From: UKL13-2 sp031394335
GTDB taxonomy: Bacteria > Pseudomonadota > Gammaproteobacteria > Burkholderiales > Usitatibacteraceae
Assembly (NCBI GenBank): GCA_031394335.1
Contig: JANMXS010000225.1
Location: forward strand, 1-6,539
Reading direction: 5' to 3'
DNA: 6,539 nt
Shown: positions 5,518-6,539 of the stretch, in pieces
Layout: every line of letters starts with the position of its first letter
Position numbering within the stretch: position 1 is the first letter of the stretch
Translations under genes and position numbers: made by a program
The notes under the pieces: model-generated
What the model was told of the DNA's origin: nothing
The model's input: only the letters and a program-made list of their open reading frames with translations
Databases searched by the model: none

Positions 5518-6506
5518 TGAGCAAGTTCGTGAACCCCAATCTGATTGCCCGCCTTGTCGCCTTCGCGATGATCGCCATGCTCGCGAGCTGCGCCGCGCCG
5601 CGCCCGGCACCGGTGTCCGATTCGCGCCCCGCCACGGCCATCGTTGAGACACCGGTCACCACGAAGCCTGCCGATGCTGCTCCCGGCGCCACTGAGCCAG
5701 CCAAAGTCGCGGATAGCCCACGTCTGCATGTAGTGCAGCGCAGTGAGACCTTGTACTCGATTGCTTTCCAGAACGGTCTCGACTATCGCGAATTGGCAGC
5801 CTGGAACAATATCGTCAACCCGGCAGTCATTCGTGCCGGCGACACCTTACGCCTCAATGCACCCGGCGCGACCCCCGCAATTGCCACCACCTCGCCATTG
5901 CCGCAGCCCGGGGTACCGGTCGCGACGCCGCTGGTGACGACTACCGGTACCGCGCCGGTTCCCGAGGGCAGCCCGCTCGCCAACAGCGCGCAAATGAAGG
6001 TCGAGCCCAAGGCGGGCAGGGTGCCTTACTCGGATGCGGCCTACGCCAAAATGCAGGCCGACGCGGGCGTTGCTGCGGTCGCCATGCCGGTGCCAGCCGC
6101 GCCGGGCTCGATCGTGCCTGCCCAGCCAGCCGCCGGCAACGACAATATCGCCTGGGCATGGCCGGTGAAAGGCAAGGTACTCTCCACCTATACCGAAATC
6201 AGCAAAGGCATCGATATCGCCGGCAAACGCAGCGCTCCGGTGTTGGCGGCGGCCGCGGGAAAAGTACTCCACAGCGGTTCGGCAATACGCGGCTATGGAC
6301 GCCTGATCATCATCAAGCACAATGACACCTGGCTTTCCGCCTATGCCCACAATGAAAAATTGCTGGTGAACGAAGGCGATGAAATCAAGAAGGGGCAGAA
6401 GATCGCCGAGATGGGTTCCAGCGATACCGACTCCGTCAAGCTGCATTTCGAAATCCGCAACAAAGGCAAGCCGGTGGACCCGTTGAAGTTCCTGCCGCCG
6501 CAATAA
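5517..6506 (+). CDS. nlpD: NlpD-type LysM/M23 lipoprotein, amidase activator
   Basis: The 329-residue outer-membrane lipoprotein binds peptidoglycan and activates the septal amidase AmiC during daughter-cell separation. A hydrophobic signal ends in the lipobox LASC (lipidated Cys25). A LysM domain spans about 70-113 (HVVQRSETLYSIA...AWNNI...RAGDTLRL). A long Pro/Ala/Thr-rich linker (about 114-210) leads to a C-terminal M23/LytM domain (about 213-329). The zinc site is degenerate: the first histidine of HxxxD is Ser229 (Asp233 is kept) and the HxH motif reads Lys308-Leu-His310. This matches E. coli NlpD, which regulates rather than cuts. GGGA lies 8 bases before the ATG, which overlaps the pcm stop. 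In relatives the next gene is rpoS, often transcribed in part from a promoter inside nlpD; I could not identify such a promoter here. Confidence 0.95.
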   Translation: MSKFVNPNLIARLVAFAMIAMLASCAAPRPAPVSDSRPATAIVETPVTTKPADAAPGATEPAKVADSPRLHVVQRSETLYSIAFQNGLDYRELAAWNNIVNPAVIRAGDTLRLNAPGATPAIATTSPLPQPGVPVATPLVTTTGTAPVPEGSPLANSAQMKVEPKAGRVPYSDAAYAKMQADAGVAAVAMPVPAAPGSIVPAQPAAGNDNIAWAWPVKGKVLSTYTEISKGIDIAGKRSAPVLAAAAGKVLHSGSAIRGYGRLIIIKHNDTWLSAYAHNEKLLVNEGDEIKKGQKIAEMGSSDTDSVKLHFEIRNKGKPVDPLKFLPPQ

Positions 6507-6539
6507 CAAGCAAAAAATTACGTAGAACCAGCATTGGTG

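Noticed and set aside
4795..5652. A 285-residue minus-strand frame opposite pcm and nlpD
   Set aside because: The plus strand encodes full-length Pcm and the NlpD N-terminus with conserved motifs; the antisense frame has none.
6165..6506. Degenerate zinc site in the NlpD M23 domain as evidence of a broken gene
   Set aside because: E. coli NlpD has the same kind of missing zinc ligands and works as an amidase activator, so this is normal for the family.

Overview
The window looks like a chromosomal segment from a Gram-negative proteobacterium, most likely a betaproteobacterium. This is inferred from the surE-pcm-nlpD gene order, the type of aspartate aminotransferase, the outer-membrane-type beta-barrel cytochrome and the moderately high GC content. 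No mobile element, CRISPR array, tRNA or rRNA is visible. Nearly all of the sequence is accounted for by six confident genes, plus a possible seventh that runs off the left edge.

Left part (about 1-2420, minus strand): an electron-transfer operon. The first gene (758-2227) encodes a secreted protein with one N-terminal CxxCH haem site followed by an outer-membrane-like beta-barrel. Its haem segment strongly resembles that of the Cyc2 cytochrome-porin fusions. The second gene (105-737) follows after 20 bases and encodes a dihaem c4-type cytochrome made as a lipoprotein. The pair recalls the cyc2-cyc1 arrangement of acidophilic iron oxidisers, although its electron donor cannot be read from sequence. 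Upstream is a near-perfect FNR/Anr-type box (2402-2415) at the right distance from a -10-like hexamer, so low-oxygen control is likely. A perfect palindrome lies two helical turns further upstream. A possible third gene starts at 44 and leaves the window.

Middle (2553-3980, minus strand): a single-gene unit for a class I (subgroup Ib) aspartate aminotransferase. It has a good sigma70-type promoter (3951-3980) and a clear intrinsic terminator (2553-2579). The terminator separates it from the cytochrome operon. The 455-base gap 2228-2682 holds the terminator, the FNR box, the palindrome and a roughly 140-base leader with two similar hairpins, but no convincing gene.

Right part (4060-6506, plus strand): surE, pcm and nlpD in tight order, each junction a one-base TGATG overlap, driven by an extended -10 promoter just upstream of surE. 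This is the conserved stationary-phase/stress cluster that usually ends in rpoS, which would begin just beyond the right edge. SurE is a nucleotidase, Pcm repairs isoaspartyl-damaged proteins, and NlpD is an outer-membrane lipoprotein that activates septal cell-wall amidase. The 33 bases after nlpD hold nothing that can be called.
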